Of a DNA stretch of 64,000 nucleotides, positions 44,260 to 53,997 are shown one piece after another. Made by a program: the position numbers and the translations under genes. The stretch lies in assembly GCA_030428745.1 (NCBI GenBank), contig JAUIEG010000001.1:44579-108578 (forward strand), written 5' to 3'. The notes beneath the pieces are model-generated. The model saw only the letters and a program-made list of their open reading frames with translations, made no database searches and was not told the origin of the DNA. The stretch comes from Alphaproteobacteria bacterium (GTDB taxonomy: Bacteria > Pseudomonadota > Alphaproteobacteria > Caulobacterales > Parvularculaceae). Position 1 is the first letter of the stretch, and each line of letters begins with the position of its first letter.

Positions 44260-46638
44260 CTAAAGAGCCACTCGCAATGTCAATTGAACAACCGGCGTCG
44301 ATTGCTCGCGTTCGATTTCGTACCCGTCGACATTGCCGGCGATCGCATTATCGATGATCTCAGCGCCTGTATCCCCGCCGAAATTCTCTTCGGTCTGGAA
44401 GGTGCTGGCGTCAAGCACATTGTTGCCGCTGAGGCGTAGGACGACAGTCTCTTTAAATCGCTTTTCGATGAATAATTCGAGATTTCCGTCAGTGTTCCCA
44501 CGCTCGATCTCACCGAAAAAGTGCGACGTGTACTGACCCTGTTTCTGATAGCTGGCGCCAAAGCTGACATCGACACTCGGAATCGATTGCGTCACGCCGA
44601 CATTATAGACATAGGTTGGTTGTTGATTGACGCGAACCTCCCGGGCGAAATTCGGGTCGAACCGCTCTGAATACAGGCGCGTGTAGTTGGCAAACAGGCC
44701 CGTGTCCGGCATTCCCAAAGCTGCAAGGGACGTACTAAGATCGAACTCGAAACCGTAGACTTTCGCCTTTCCGGTATTCCGGAAGGAATAAAGGCCGCCT
44801 GGCGTCATGGGATCGTCATCCGGGTCGAGATCGACCTGAACGAGCTGAATGAGGTCGTCAATATCCCGGTAAAATGCGTTGACGCCCATAATGCCGCGCC
44901 CCGGAAGCTGGAATTCGAATCCGGCGTCGAAGCCTAGCGATGTTTCCGTGACAAGAAACGGATTTCCAGCCGTCACATCATCATCTTCTGGCTCGTCTAT
45001 ATCTTCAAAGGGAATGCGCTGCTCAAAGCTCGGGCGCCGCACGGTCTTCGCAAAGCTTGCCCGAAATGACGCCCACTCGTTCAGATCGTACTGGAAATGG
45101 GCTGAGGGATTAAGTTGCGTGTCTGTCAGCTTGATAGGCGTGAACAGATCGCCGCTTTCCTTCGTCACGGTGTGTTCCAGACGCGCGCCGGTCTCAAGAC
45201 TGGCGCGATCGCTCAAAACCCATTCAACGGTAATGAAACCATCATATCGGTTTTCCTTCAGATTGAAGACGCCTCCGCCGGCCGCGGGCTCGAACGGTTC
45301 CTGCACGCCGTCATCGAACTCGGCGACCTGAAGGGACGAATCGCGGTCGCGGAATTTGCCCTGAAAGCCGGTTTTCGCCTCGACACTGACAAACCCGAAC
45401 ATATCGGCGACGCCCGGTAAATTCTGAGTAAGCTTTGCATCCGCCTGAATTTCTTTGTCCAGAGTGTCAAAGACTTCGATTTCGGTCTGCTCCGGACCGA
45501 AATCGGCGATGCTCAGCTCCTCGAATAAAATGGCCTCGGTCGGAAGAACTGCAAGATCGTCCGGATCGGCTTCAAGCTCAATCGCCGTTTCAGTATTGTC
45601 GAATTGCGAATACTGGGCGCCGAACTGAATGGCGGTGTTCTCGCCGAACCGCTTTTCATAAACAGCGTCGAGACCGAAATTGAGCTGCTTGAATTTAGTG
45701 TCCTGCGCCTCGATGGCGTCAAGGTTGGTGGGGCTGTCTTCAAATACCAGCCCGTCTTCTCGTTCATCGCGATCCGTTTTAATCAGGAAGCCCCTGAATG
45801 AAAGTTCGCTGTCGTCATCGAAACGGTAGGACACGTCGCCATTGAACGAGATATCGAGATTGTCGCGCGTATCGAATTGAACCGCGCGTTCTTCACCGTC
45901 ACCCACGACGGAGCCTGACGACGTATCGGAAAATGCGTCGGAAGCAGCTTCCAGCGACGAATAATTGTCGCCCGAAAAGACTTCCTCCACGGTGACTTTC
46001 GGATTGTACCGCTGTTGGACGTTGGCGGTCAGGGCGAAAGTCAGTTTCTCATCGTCGCTGCGGCCTACGTAACCGATCGCGCCCGCGCCGCGCACCTTTT
46101 TATCGTAATCGTAGTAAAGCGCCGAGGCGCGTCCAACGATCCCGGGCGGCAGGGAAGCGCCGTCCTTCAGGATGATGTTGATGGTCCCGCCGACGCCCTG
46201 ACTGTCGAGATCGGCGCTCGGACTGCGGATGATTTCGATCCGTTCTACGAGTTCGGCAGGGATGCGATCCACCAGAACGCTGCGGTCGCCGCCGGCGCCG
46301 GGAACAGGACGCCCATTGATCAGTATCTGGGTGAAGCCGCTGCCAAGCCCGCGAAGCTGAGGCGCGTCATATTCGCCGATGTCGCTGGTGAACGCGACGC
46401 CTGGCGTTCTCTTTAAAGCGTCGCCAACGGAAATAGGTTCATACTGTTCAAAAAACTCACGGTCATAGGTGAGCTCAGGATTGACCGAAGTTGTGCGATT
46501 CCTCGTTATGACCTGACCCGTTACGACGATTTCGTCGGTCTCTTGCGCATATACGGCCCCGGTCAGGCAAACGCCAGGCGCAGCAACACAACCGCCAAGC
46601 AACAACGTTCTCAGCGTTCTGGTATTCAACGTTCTCAT
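44260..46638 (-). CDS. TonB-dependent outer-membrane receptor
   Basis: A 792-residue receptor; the ATG at 46638 is fixed by GGGAGGG just upstream. Signal peptide (A-Q-E near 34), TonB-box-like E-I-V-V-T-G, plug with L-R-G-L-G-S-G-F-T-Q-I-L-I-N-G-R-P-V-P-G, and an acidic extracellular portion rich in Asp/Glu. It is divergent from the phytase and shares its operator region, so uptake of phytate degradation products is the leading guess. The acidic loops could bind divalent cations such as Ca2+. Confidence 0.88.
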   Translation of the reverse strand: MRTLNTRTLRTLLLGGCVAAPGVCLTGAVYAQETDEIVVTGQVITRNRTTSVNPELTYDREFFEQYEPISVGDALKRTPGVAFTSDIGEYDAPQLRGLGSGFTQILINGRPVPGAGGDRSVLVDRIPAELVERIEIIRSPSADLDSQGVGGTINIILKDGASLPPGIVGRASALYYDYDKKVRGAGAIGYVGRSDDEKLTFALTANVQQRYNPKVTVEEVFSGDNYSSLEAASDAFSDTSSGSVVGDGEERAVQFDTRDNLDISFNGDVSYRFDDDSELSFRGFLIKTDRDEREDGLVFEDSPTNLDAIEAQDTKFKQLNFGLDAVYEKRFGENTAIQFGAQYSQFDNTETAIELEADPDDLAVLPTEAILFEELSIADFGPEQTEIEVFDTLDKEIQADAKLTQNLPGVADMFGFVSVEAKTGFQGKFRDRDSSLQVAEFDDGVQEPFEPAAGGGVFNLKENRYDGFITVEWVLSDRASLETGARLEHTVTKESGDLFTPIKLTDTQLNPSAHFQYDLNEWASFRASFAKTVRRPSFEQRIPFEDIDEPEDDDVTAGNPFLVTETSLGFDAGFEFQLPGRGIMGVNAFYRDIDDLIQLVQVDLDPDDDPMTPGGLYSFRNTGKAKVYGFEFDLSTSLAALGMPDTGLFANYTRLYSERFDPNFAREVRVNQQPTYVYNVGVTQSIPSVDVSFGASYQKQGQYTSHFFGEIERGNTDGNLELFIEKRFKETVVLRLSGNNVLDASTFQTEENFGGDTGAEIIDNAIAGNVDGYEIEREQSTPVVQLTLRVAL

Positions 46639-46715
46639 TCTTTTCCCTCCCGAACGGGCTTTTGCGGCGGCTGGTTTTTCACTCTTTTGGGCCACCTTGC
46701 GACGATGGCAGATTA

Positions 46716-46729
46716 CGAATGAATTTTCC
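46716..46729. promoter_or_regulatory. GGAA-N6-TTCC-like operator at receptor/phytase promoter
   Basis: CGAA-TGAATT-TTCC, one mismatch from GGAA-N6-TTCC, in the 168-base divergent region between the receptor (46638) and phytase (46807). It is the first of four such sites in the island. GGAA-N6-TTCC is the motif reported for RpiR-type IolR in rhizobia. The likely binder is the RpiR protein at 61695. Confidence 0.5.
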
Positions 46730-46744
46730 ATTTGTCAAACTTTT

Positions 46745-46756
46745 TAGAATATTCTA
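46745..46756. promoter_or_regulatory. 12-base perfect palindrome upstream of phytase
   Basis: TAGAATATTCTA is fully self-complementary and sits about 51 bases before the phytase ATG, on the same side as the GGAA-N6-TTCC-like site. It may be a second operator, for instance for a different regulator, or a promoter element. Confidence 0.35.
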
Positions 46757-46806
46757 TCTATTTCTCACAAACATGATCGAAAGAAACAGGGAGGCGACCG
46801 GTACTC

Positions 46807-48885
46807 ATGGGTGCAGTAAAAACATTGCGTGCAGGGCTTTTTCTCGGGATTTTAGGGGTTGCGGGCTGCGAGGGGTTGCCCGCCGCCGGTCAGGCCAAAG
46901 CGGAACCAGCAGGCCCCGCGATCGTTCCCGCACAGGCCGAACTTCCGGCCACCGAACATGATGGCGCGAATATGGCGGCCATCATCGCGGACGCATCTGG
47001 CGGCGCCTTTGTTCTTGGTACGGACGAGCTTGGCGGCGTTAATATTTATTCGGCTGACGGAGAAAAGATCGGAAATATCGCCGCTGGCGACGCCGACTCC
47101 ATCGACGTCCGGTACGGCTTCGGCTTGGGCGGCAAACCGGAAACCATCATCGCGATTCTCGACGCCGCGGCCAATCAACTGCGTTTCTTTACATTTGCCG
47201 ATGGCAAAGCGACCGACGTAACGGGCTCGCCCGTCGTCAGCGATTTCGCAGCGCAGGGCCTGTGTCTCCACAGGGACGCTACGGACCGCAATCTCTACGC
47301 CTTCGTCGTCGGCGACGAAGGCGAGATCGATCAATGGCTGCTTTACGATGATGGAAAAGGCAAAGTCACCGGGCGTGTGGCTCGACGTCTCAATCTCGCG
47401 TCGGAAATCGGATATTGCGCGACAAATGACCGGACCGGCGACTTTTATGCATCTGAACAGGCTGTCGGGGTCTGGCGCTTTGCCGCGAACCCGGAAACAG
47501 ATGCCGCGCCGGAAATTATCGATATTAAACGCTTCGGCAATATCGACGACGAAGTGGGCGGGCTTGCCGTGATCAGCGGCGGCGCGGCCGGGGATTACCT
47601 GCTGGCGTCAAACGCTTCCGCCAACACTATTAACCTCTACGATATCGGCAATGATCATGCTTTTGTCGGCTCCGTCGGCATCGGCGGAAAAGGCGATATA
47701 GACGGGGTCGAGGAACCCGGCGGGCTATTCGGGTTCAACCGCCCGCTGGAGGGCGCGCCGAAAGGCCTGCTGGTCGTCTCCGACGACGACAATGGCGATG
47801 AATTGACCAATTACAAACTTGTTTCGCTCGGCGCCATCTCCGGCGCGCTCGGCGTCGATTTCGGCAGCGCGCCCGATGAAGCGACCGCGGCAACCTCCCA
47901 GATTGCAACAGTGTTTCCAGTCGTCGAGTCGGCGCCGGTTGATAATCCGGGCGACGCGGCCGATGATCCGGCGATCTGGGTGCATCCCAAAGATCCTTCG
48001 CTCAGCACTGTGATCGGCACGGAAAAGCAATCTGGCCTATTCGTTTACGATCTCTCGGGGAAGGTCATTCAGTATCTTGCGGACGGCAAGATGAACAATG
48101 TGGATTTACGCAGCGGGTTTTTGCTCAACGGCAAAGAAGTCACGCTTGTCACCGCGAGCAACCGAACCGACAAATCCTTGTCAATCTACGCTATCGACGA
48201 GACCACGCGCAAGCTTGTCAATGTCGCCGACGGTCTCCAGGATACGGGCATGATCGATCCCTATGGATCGTGCATGTATAAGAGCAACGACGGCGCCATA
48301 TACGCCATCATCAACGACTCCGACGGCAATGTGAAACAATGGGCCTTGCGTGAAAGCCGCAAGGGCCGCGTTTCAGCCGAACTGATGCGGGAATTTTCGG
48401 TGGGATCGCAGACGGAAGGCTGCGTCGCTGACGACAAGCGCGGCGTTCTCTTCATTGGCGAGGAAGCGGTCGGCGTATGGAAGTATGGCGCGGACCCAGA
48501 AAGCGGCGATGCGCGAGAAGCCGTGGTTATGGCGGCGGATGATGACGCCCTCACCCCGGACGTCGAAGGCATGTCCATCTATCATGGCGAAAACGGTGAC
48601 GGGTATCTCGTCGTTTCAAGTCAGGGCAGCAACAGTTATGTGTTGTACGACCTCGCGCCTCCACACGCCTATGCTGGATCTTTTGCGGTGATCGCAGATG
48701 GCGCGCGCGGCATTGACGGCGCATCGGAAACTGACGGGCTTGACGTGACGAGCGCCAATCTCGGCGGCGCTTTTCCGAAGGGTCTCCTCGTTGTGCAGGA
48801 TGGCCGGAACATGCTTCCGCCCGAAACCCAGAACTTCAAGTTCGTATCCTGGACAGACATCGAACAAGCGCTGGACCTCGAATAG
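46807..48885 (+). CDS. Two-domain beta-propeller phytase lipoprotein
   Basis: A 692-residue protein with a lipobox (L-G-V-A-G-C, Cys near 21). The C-terminal phytase domain begins at about residue 375 with D-D-P-A-I-W-V-H-P (from 386), then N-N-V-D-L-R (from 430), S-N-R, and D-P-Y-G (from 484), all conserved calcium or phosphate ligands of the beta-propeller phytase family. The N-terminal half (about 45-345) is a divergent propeller lacking the D-D-P-A-I motif, as in known two-domain phytases where the first domain helps with substrate. It removes phosphate from inositol hexakisphosphate at the cell surface or in the periplasm. It is followed by alkaline phosphatase. Confidence 0.88.
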   Translation: MGAVKTLRAGLFLGILGVAGCEGLPAAGQAKAEPAGPAIVPAQAELPATEHDGANMAAIIADASGGAFVLGTDELGGVNIYSADGEKIGNIAAGDADSIDVRYGFGLGGKPETIIAILDAAANQLRFFTFADGKATDVTGSPVVSDFAAQGLCLHRDATDRNLYAFVVGDEGEIDQWLLYDDGKGKVTGRVARRLNLASEIGYCATNDRTGDFYASEQAVGVWRFAANPETDAAPEIIDIKRFGNIDDEVGGLAVISGGAAGDYLLASNASANTINLYDIGNDHAFVGSVGIGGKGDIDGVEEPGGLFGFNRPLEGAPKGLLVVSDDDNGDELTNYKLVSLGAISGALGVDFGSAPDEATAATSQIATVFPVVESAPVDNPGDAADDPAIWVHPKDPSLSTVIGTEKQSGLFVYDLSGKVIQYLADGKMNNVDLRSGFLLNGKEVTLVTASNRTDKSLSIYAIDETTRKLVNVADGLQDTGMIDPYGSCMYKSNDGAIYAIINDSDGNVKQWALRESRKGRVSAELMREFSVGSQTEGCVADDKRGVLFIGEEAVGVWKYGADPESGDAREAVVMAADDDALTPDVEGMSIYHGENGDGYLVVSSQGSNSYVLYDLAPPHAYAGSFAVIADGARGIDGASETDGLDVTSANLGGAFPKGLLVVQDGRNMLPPETQNFKFVSWTDIEQALDLE

Positions 48886-48913
48886 TCCGCCGTCAGAAAG
48901 CAAGGAGTCTGTT

Positions 48914-50416
48914 ATGACGGAGCCAGTTGTAAATGCGCGCATCGCGTGCCGCACCTTACTGAAAAGCGCGGCGCTCGCCGCGCTCGCCGCCGCCGCCGGA
49001 TGCGCGGAAATCGGCGCTCCAGGTCCCCTCGCGACGCAAGCCCATTCACATCAGCCGGACAGGGCGAAAAACGTCATTATTTTCATCGGCGACGGCATGG
49101 GCGTGAGCACGGTCACCGGCATCCGCATTCTCGCCGGCCAGATGCAGGGCGACACGGGAGAAGAACACGTTCTCTCCTGGGAAACTTTTCCCAATGTGGC
49201 GTTGTCGAAAACCTACAACACCAACCAGCAGGTGCCAGATTCCGCCGGCACCGCGACGTCCATCATGAGCGGCGTCAAGACCAAGGCCGGCTTTATCGGC
49301 GTTGGACCTGCGCCAAAACGCACGGAATGTGACGTATCGTTACGCCATCATCTCACCACCGTTCTGGAAGAAGCCGAAAACCGCGGCCTTTCGACCGGCG
49401 TCGTGACCACCGCTCGCCTAACTCACGCAACGCCGGCGTCGACATATGCGCATGTCCCGGAACGCGACTGGGAAGCCGATGCGGACATGCCCGCCGAGGC
49501 GCTGGCGCAAGGCTGCAAGGACATTGCAAGCCAACTTATCGACACTGTGGCAGGCGACGGTGTTGAAGTGGCGATGGGCGGCGGGCGCGCCAATTTCCTT
49601 CCGGAATCGGTCTCAGATCCGGAATATGAAAGCAAAAAAGGCAAGCGCAAAGATGGACGCAATCTGCCAGAGGAGTGGGTGCGTCGGGACGGAGCCGCCT
49701 ATGCCTGGAACGAAGCGCAATTCAATGCGGTCGATTCATCTTCGACAAAGCATTTGCTGGGCCTTTTTGAACCGGGACACATGAAATTCTCATTGAACCG
49801 CCCCGAGGACAAAAGCGGCGAACCCTCGCTCTCGGCGATGACCGAAAAAGCAATTGAGATTCTTGGCAAGAACGAACAAGGATATTTCCTGCTTGTCGAA
49901 GGCGGACGAATTGATCACGGCCATCACGAGGGCATTGCGGCCCACGCACTTCACGATGGCGTCGCCATGGCCGAAGCCGTGGCCATGGCGGACAAGCTAA
50001 CTTCCGACGATGATACGCTGATCATCGTCACCGCAGACCACAGCCACACTTTTACACTTGCCGGCTATCCGACGCGCGGCAATCCGATCCTCGGCAAGGT
50101 TATCGGCAATGACGATCTTGGCGAGCCGAACGCAAATTATGACCTCCTTGACGACGGCCTTCCCTATACGTCTGCCGGATACCAGAATGGGCCCGGCGCC
50201 GTGGATTCGCTCCCCCGTCCCGACCTGACAAATATCGACACGGAAGCGGAGACCTTCCACCAGCAATCGCTGATCCCGCGGTCCAGCGAAACCCATGGCG
50301 GCGAAGACGTCGCCGTCTACGCAAAGGGTCCCGGCGCAGAGCGCGCCCGCGGCGTCCTAGAGCAGAACGAAATCCACGACATCATGACGAAGGCGCTCGG
50401 CTTAAACGACGAATAA
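48914..50416 (+). CDS. phoA: Alkaline phosphatase, lipoprotein
   Basis: A 500-residue alkaline phosphatase with D-G-M-G (60-63) and the nucleophile in D-S-A-G-T-A-T-S (Ser110). Further on are the metal ligands E-G-G-R-I-D-H-G-H-H and a late T-A-D-H-S-H. The N-terminus has a lipobox-like A-A-A-G-C. AAGGAG precedes the ATG at 48914. It lies 28 bases after the phytase stop, so the two are cotranscribed. It would clear the lower inositol phosphates left by the phytase down to free inositol. The symbol reflects the family, not orthology. Confidence 0.88.
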   Translation: MTEPVVNARIACRTLLKSAALAALAAAAGCAEIGAPGPLATQAHSHQPDRAKNVIIFIGDGMGVSTVTGIRILAGQMQGDTGEEHVLSWETFPNVALSKTYNTNQQVPDSAGTATSIMSGVKTKAGFIGVGPAPKRTECDVSLRHHLTTVLEEAENRGLSTGVVTTARLTHATPASTYAHVPERDWEADADMPAEALAQGCKDIASQLIDTVAGDGVEVAMGGGRANFLPESVSDPEYESKKGKRKDGRNLPEEWVRRDGAAYAWNEAQFNAVDSSSTKHLLGLFEPGHMKFSLNRPEDKSGEPSLSAMTEKAIEILGKNEQGYFLLVEGGRIDHGHHEGIAAHALHDGVAMAEAVAMADKLTSDDDTLIIVTADHSHTFTLAGYPTRGNPILGKVIGNDDLGEPNANYDLLDDGLPYTSAGYQNGPGAVDSLPRPDLTNIDTEAETFHQQSLIPRSSETHGGEDVAVYAKGPGAERARGVLEQNEIHDIMTKALGLNDE

Positions 50417-50430
50417 GCGCTGACCGTCAG

Positions 50431-51636
50431 ATGCCCTTTCCTTTTCGCCTTGACGCGCTGGCTCCGCCTTCGCCGCGGCAGGTAATATGCCGGCGCATCC
50501 TGCGCTTGGGGGGCGTTTTACTAGGCGGCGCCGCAATTGCGCTCGCTCAGGCGCACGCCCAGAGCGCGCTGACAATCGACCCTGGAGGCAGGGTTCATGT
50601 GGATGCGCTCAGTTCTTTTGCCGACGCAGGCGCGCCGGCCTCGTACAAACTGGCGCTACGGCGTGCAAGACTCGGACTGGCGGCAAGCGTCGGGGACGAA
50701 TGGGTAATCGACAGCGAGATCAATGTCAGTGACGACGGCTCCGTGGACGCCAAATCAGTATTTATTCAATACGCTCCGCGAGGAAGCGTTTTCAGTTTCC
50801 TGGTCGGTCAGGTCAAAACGCCCAACTCCTTCGACGAAATGAATTCATCCAACTATGCGACCTTTAATGAACGCGCAGAATTCACGCGCGCCTTCGAATT
50901 CGACCGGGCCCTCGGCGGCGCCGTTGCATACAGCGATGGAAGTCGCACCGTCACCGCAGGGATTTTTGCGGAGAATATCAATGACGGCGCGTTCAGCGGC
51001 GGATACGCCGCGGGAGCGCGTGCAACAGCGGCGCCGATTATGACCGAAGCGCGCACGCTTCACCTCGGCGCATCAGTGCGTTATCGCGAAGCGGGCGACA
51101 AACAACGCTTCGACTATGATTTGAGACCAACGACGCCGGCCTCAGCCACGCCATCCCTGGACGCAGGCGTTCGGTCGTCATCCGATATATTCCTCGGGGC
51201 CGAGGCGGTTTTGCTCGCCGGCAATATCTGGGCCGCTGGAGAGGTCGCGTATCTTGACACTGAATCAGGCCCGTCGAACGGCGACGACGTGTTTCACGGC
51301 GGCTATGTCGAAGCGGGGTTCTCTCTCGGCGGGAGTCAGACCTACAAAAATGGGAAGCTAGGCGCTCGTGAAATCGAGGCCACAGTGTTCGAAGACGGTC
51401 CGGGCGCACTCTTCGCCGCTATTCGTTATGATCACATCGATCTTGCGCGCGCCAATGGCGGCTCCAGCCGGCAGACGCTGAAATTGGGTATCGACTGGTT
51501 TGCGAGTGACGAGCTCGCCTTGCGCTTCAACATCTTTACAGCGCGGACGCAGGGCGAAGCCTTGCTCTCTTCCCCTTTCTCCAAAGAAGCGCGGAGGGAT
51601 ACCGGAGCCTCCTTGCGCACGCAAATCCTGTTTTGA
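50431..51636 (+). CDS. OprO/OprP-like phosphate-selective porin
   Basis: A 401-residue outer-membrane beta-barrel with a signal peptide (A-H-A, about 43) and the pattern of OprO/P porins: Q-Y-A-P-R-G-S-V-F-S-F-L-V-G-Q-V-K-T-P, E-F-T-R-A-F near the middle and a C-terminal Phe. In Pseudomonas these channels are anion-specific for phosphate or polyphosphate. It starts 14 bases after the alkaline phosphatase stop. In this operon it would take up the released phosphate or inositol phosphate. Confidence 0.8.
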   Translation: MPFPFRLDALAPPSPRQVICRRILRLGGVLLGGAAIALAQAHAQSALTIDPGGRVHVDALSSFADAGAPASYKLALRRARLGLAASVGDEWVIDSEINVSDDGSVDAKSVFIQYAPRGSVFSFLVGQVKTPNSFDEMNSSNYATFNERAEFTRAFEFDRALGGAVAYSDGSRTVTAGIFAENINDGAFSGGYAAGARATAAPIMTEARTLHLGASVRYREAGDKQRFDYDLRPTTPASATPSLDAGVRSSSDIFLGAEAVLLAGNIWAAGEVAYLDTESGPSNGDDVFHGGYVEAGFSLGGSQTYKNGKLGAREIEATVFEDGPGALFAAIRYDHIDLARANGGSSRQTLKLGIDWFASDELALRFNIFTARTQGEALLSSPFSKEARRDTGASLRTQILF

Positions 51637-51652
51637 GGCTGATGCGCCGACG

Positions 51653-53146
51653 CTAATCCATGATCGGCATAGCGTAGCTCGATTCCATCACGTCATTGGG
51701 CCAGCGCTGCGTGACTGTCTTCATCTTGGTCCAGAAGCGCACGCCCTCCGATCCGTGCTGATTTGTGTCGCCAAAGCCGGAGCGCTTCCAGCCGCCAAAT
51801 GAATAAAATGAAAGCGGCACCGGAATGGGGATGTTCACGCCCACCATGCCGACATTAACGCGCGCCGCAAATTCTCGCGCCGCAGCGCCGTTGCGCGTGA
51901 AGATCGCAACACCGTTTCCGTATTGGTGTTCGGATGGAAGCCTGACGGCCGTTTCGAAATCCGGCGCGCGCACCACTTGCAGCACGGGGCCGAAGATTTC
52001 GTCCTTGTAAGAGGTCATGTCCGGGGTGACGCGGTCAAACAGGCTGCCGCCAAGATAGTAGCCGTCTTCATGTCCCTGCAGCTTCATTTCCCGGCCATCA
52101 ACGACAAGATCGGCTCCTTCCCTGACGCCCATGTCGATATATCCACGCACGCGGTCCAGATGCTGGCGGCTCACGAGCGGCCCAACATCAGAATCGTCGT
52201 CGAAGGGATGGCCGATTTTCAGTTTCTCGATACGCGGCTTCAGAAGATCAATCAGCTTTTCAGCCGTGTCATCACCCACCGGAACCGCCACAGGCGTCGC
52301 CATGCAGCGTTCGCCCGCTGAACCAAAGGCCCCGCCAATAAGCTGATTTGCAGCGTTCTCGAGATCCGCGTCGGGCAGCACGATGAGGTGGTTCTTTGCC
52401 CCGCCAAAGGCTTGCACGCGCTTGCCGCGCGCGGCGCAAGCCGAATAGATCGACTGGGCGATATCTGACGAACCAACAAAACTCACGGCGCTGACATCCC
52501 GATGCGCGATGAGCGCTTCAACCGCCTCCTTATCGCCATTGAGAACATTCAAAACGCCTTCCGGCGCGCCCGCCTCAAGAAGCAATTCCGCCAGCCGCAG
52601 AGGCGCTGACGGATCGCGCTCCGATGGCTTGCAAATGAATGTATTGCCGCACGCGATAGCAACGCCGAACATCCACATGGGGATCATCGCCGGGAAGTTA
52701 AAAGGCGTGATGCCCACGCCGACGCCAAGCGGCTGGCGCATGGAATAAACGTCAATTCCCGTGCCGGCGCTTTCCGTGTACTCGCCCTTCTGCAAATGGG
52801 GAATGCCGCAGGCGAATTCGATAACCTCGAGACCGCGTTGAACGTCGCCGCGCGCATCGGCGAGAACCTTGCCATGTTCAGCGGAAATCAATCTCGCAAG
52901 ATTCTCCATGTCTTTTTCGAGAAGATCCTTGAACTTGAACATCACCCGCGCGCGCCGTTGTGGATTGACGGATGACCAGGAAGGAAATGCTGCAACCGCC
53001 GACGCAACCGCCGCGTCGACCTCATCAATAGAAGCTAGCGCGACCCGCCCCTGTGCTACGCCCTTGGTTGGGTCCATGATTTCGGAATAACGTCCGGAAA
53101 TGCCGGGGGTCTCCCGGCCATTGATAAAATGACCTCGTTCAAACAT
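51653..53146 (-). CDS. mmsA: CoA-acylating (methyl)malonate-semialdehyde dehydrogenase
   Basis: A 497-residue aldehyde dehydrogenase with catalytic Cys281 in G-S-A-G-E-R-C-M-A and glutamate-poor active site, typical of MmsA/IolA. It converts malonate semialdehyde, the last inositol intermediate, to acetyl-CoA and CO2. It is the last gene of the minus-strand iol operon, 29 bases after iolB. Confidence 0.9.
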   Translation of the reverse strand: MFERGHFINGRETPGISGRYSEIMDPTKGVAQGRVALASIDEVDAAVASAVAAFPSWSSVNPQRRARVMFKFKDLLEKDMENLARLISAEHGKVLADARGDVQRGLEVIEFACGIPHLQKGEYTESAGTGIDVYSMRQPLGVGVGITPFNFPAMIPMWMFGVAIACGNTFICKPSERDPSAPLRLAELLLEAGAPEGVLNVLNGDKEAVEALIAHRDVSAVSFVGSSDIAQSIYSACAARGKRVQAFGGAKNHLIVLPDADLENAANQLIGGAFGSAGERCMATPVAVPVGDDTAEKLIDLLKPRIEKLKIGHPFDDDSDVGPLVSRQHLDRVRGYIDMGVREGADLVVDGREMKLQGHEDGYYLGGSLFDRVTPDMTSYKDEIFGPVLQVVRAPDFETAVRLPSEHQYGNGVAIFTRNGAAAREFAARVNVGMVGVNIPIPVPLSFYSFGGWKRSGFGDTNQHGSEGVRFWTKMKTVTQRWPNDVMESSYAMPIMD

Positions 53147-53175
53147 GCCTTCACCTGTCTATTGGCGTTTTGGAT

Positions 53176-53979
53176 TCAGCGCCTGATGATCCATTCATGC
53201 GCGGGATCGTTATGGATCAACCAGGTGCGCTTCGGCCCCGCCATAACGTTGAGATAATACATGTCATACCCATGCGGCGCGCCGACAGGATGATATCCCT
53301 TCGGCACCATCACCACGTCGCCGTCCTCCACGCAGACAGTTTCGTCGATCGAGCGGTCGTCGGTGTAAACGCGCTGAAAGCCGAAACCCTGTTTCGGCTT
53401 CATGCGGTAGTAGTAGGTTTCTTCCAGCGCCGATTCTGACGGGACATTATCGCTGTCATGTTTGTGCGGCGGATAGCTCGACCAATTTCCCGATGGCGTG
53501 ATGACTTCCGCAATCAGCAGGCTGTCAGCCGGTTCCGTCTCAGGCAGCACGTTGCGCACTACGCGTGAGTTGGACCCTGCGCCTCTCTCCTCCACACTGA
53601 TGGCGGAAGGCCTAATGAGCCGCGGCTCGAGTCTCGACCAACCGGGCGCCGTGCAGATAGCCACCTCAAGATCGGTCACGGCTTTGACCTCACAAATTGC
53701 ATCGGCGGGCGCATAAACGGCAAAGGGAGCGACATCATCAAAAACGCTGTCGCGTTCGCCAATGACGCCAAAGTCAAGTTCGTCGATCTTCACCTTCGCG
53801 CGGCCAGACAAAATGACGAGACAGGATTCGCGATCTTTAAGCGCATGGCGGAAACCTCCGCCTTCAGCGCAATGATGAACCGAAAAACCAACATACTTCC
53901 AACCGGCGCTTTCAGGCGTTATCGTGAGGACGCGGCCGTCCTTGTCCGGAATGCTTGAACGAATTTTCAAACCAGCCAT
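53176..53979 (-). CDS. iolB: 5-deoxy-glucuronate isomerase
   Basis: A 267-residue cupin-like protein with N-terminal G-L-K-I-R-S and metal-binding H-K-H-D-S-D near 175, V-P-K-G-Y-H-P-V-G-A near the end, matching IolB. It isomerises 5-deoxy-D-glucuronate to 5-dehydro-2-deoxy-D-gluconate. It lies between iolE and mmsA with short gaps. Confidence 0.9.
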   Translation of the reverse strand: MAGLKIRSSIPDKDGRVLTITPESAGWKYVGFSVHHCAEGGGFRHALKDRESCLVILSGRAKVKIDELDFGVIGERDSVFDDVAPFAVYAPADAICEVKAVTDLEVAICTAPGWSRLEPRLIRPSAISVEERGAGSNSRVVRNVLPETEPADSLLIAEVITPSGNWSSYPPHKHDSDNVPSESALEETYYYRMKPKQGFGFQRVYTDDRSIDETVCVEDGDVVMVPKGYHPVGAPHGYDMYYLNVMAGPKRTWLIHNDPAHEWIIRR

Positions 53980-53997
53980 GGCTATTCCTTCCTGCCC

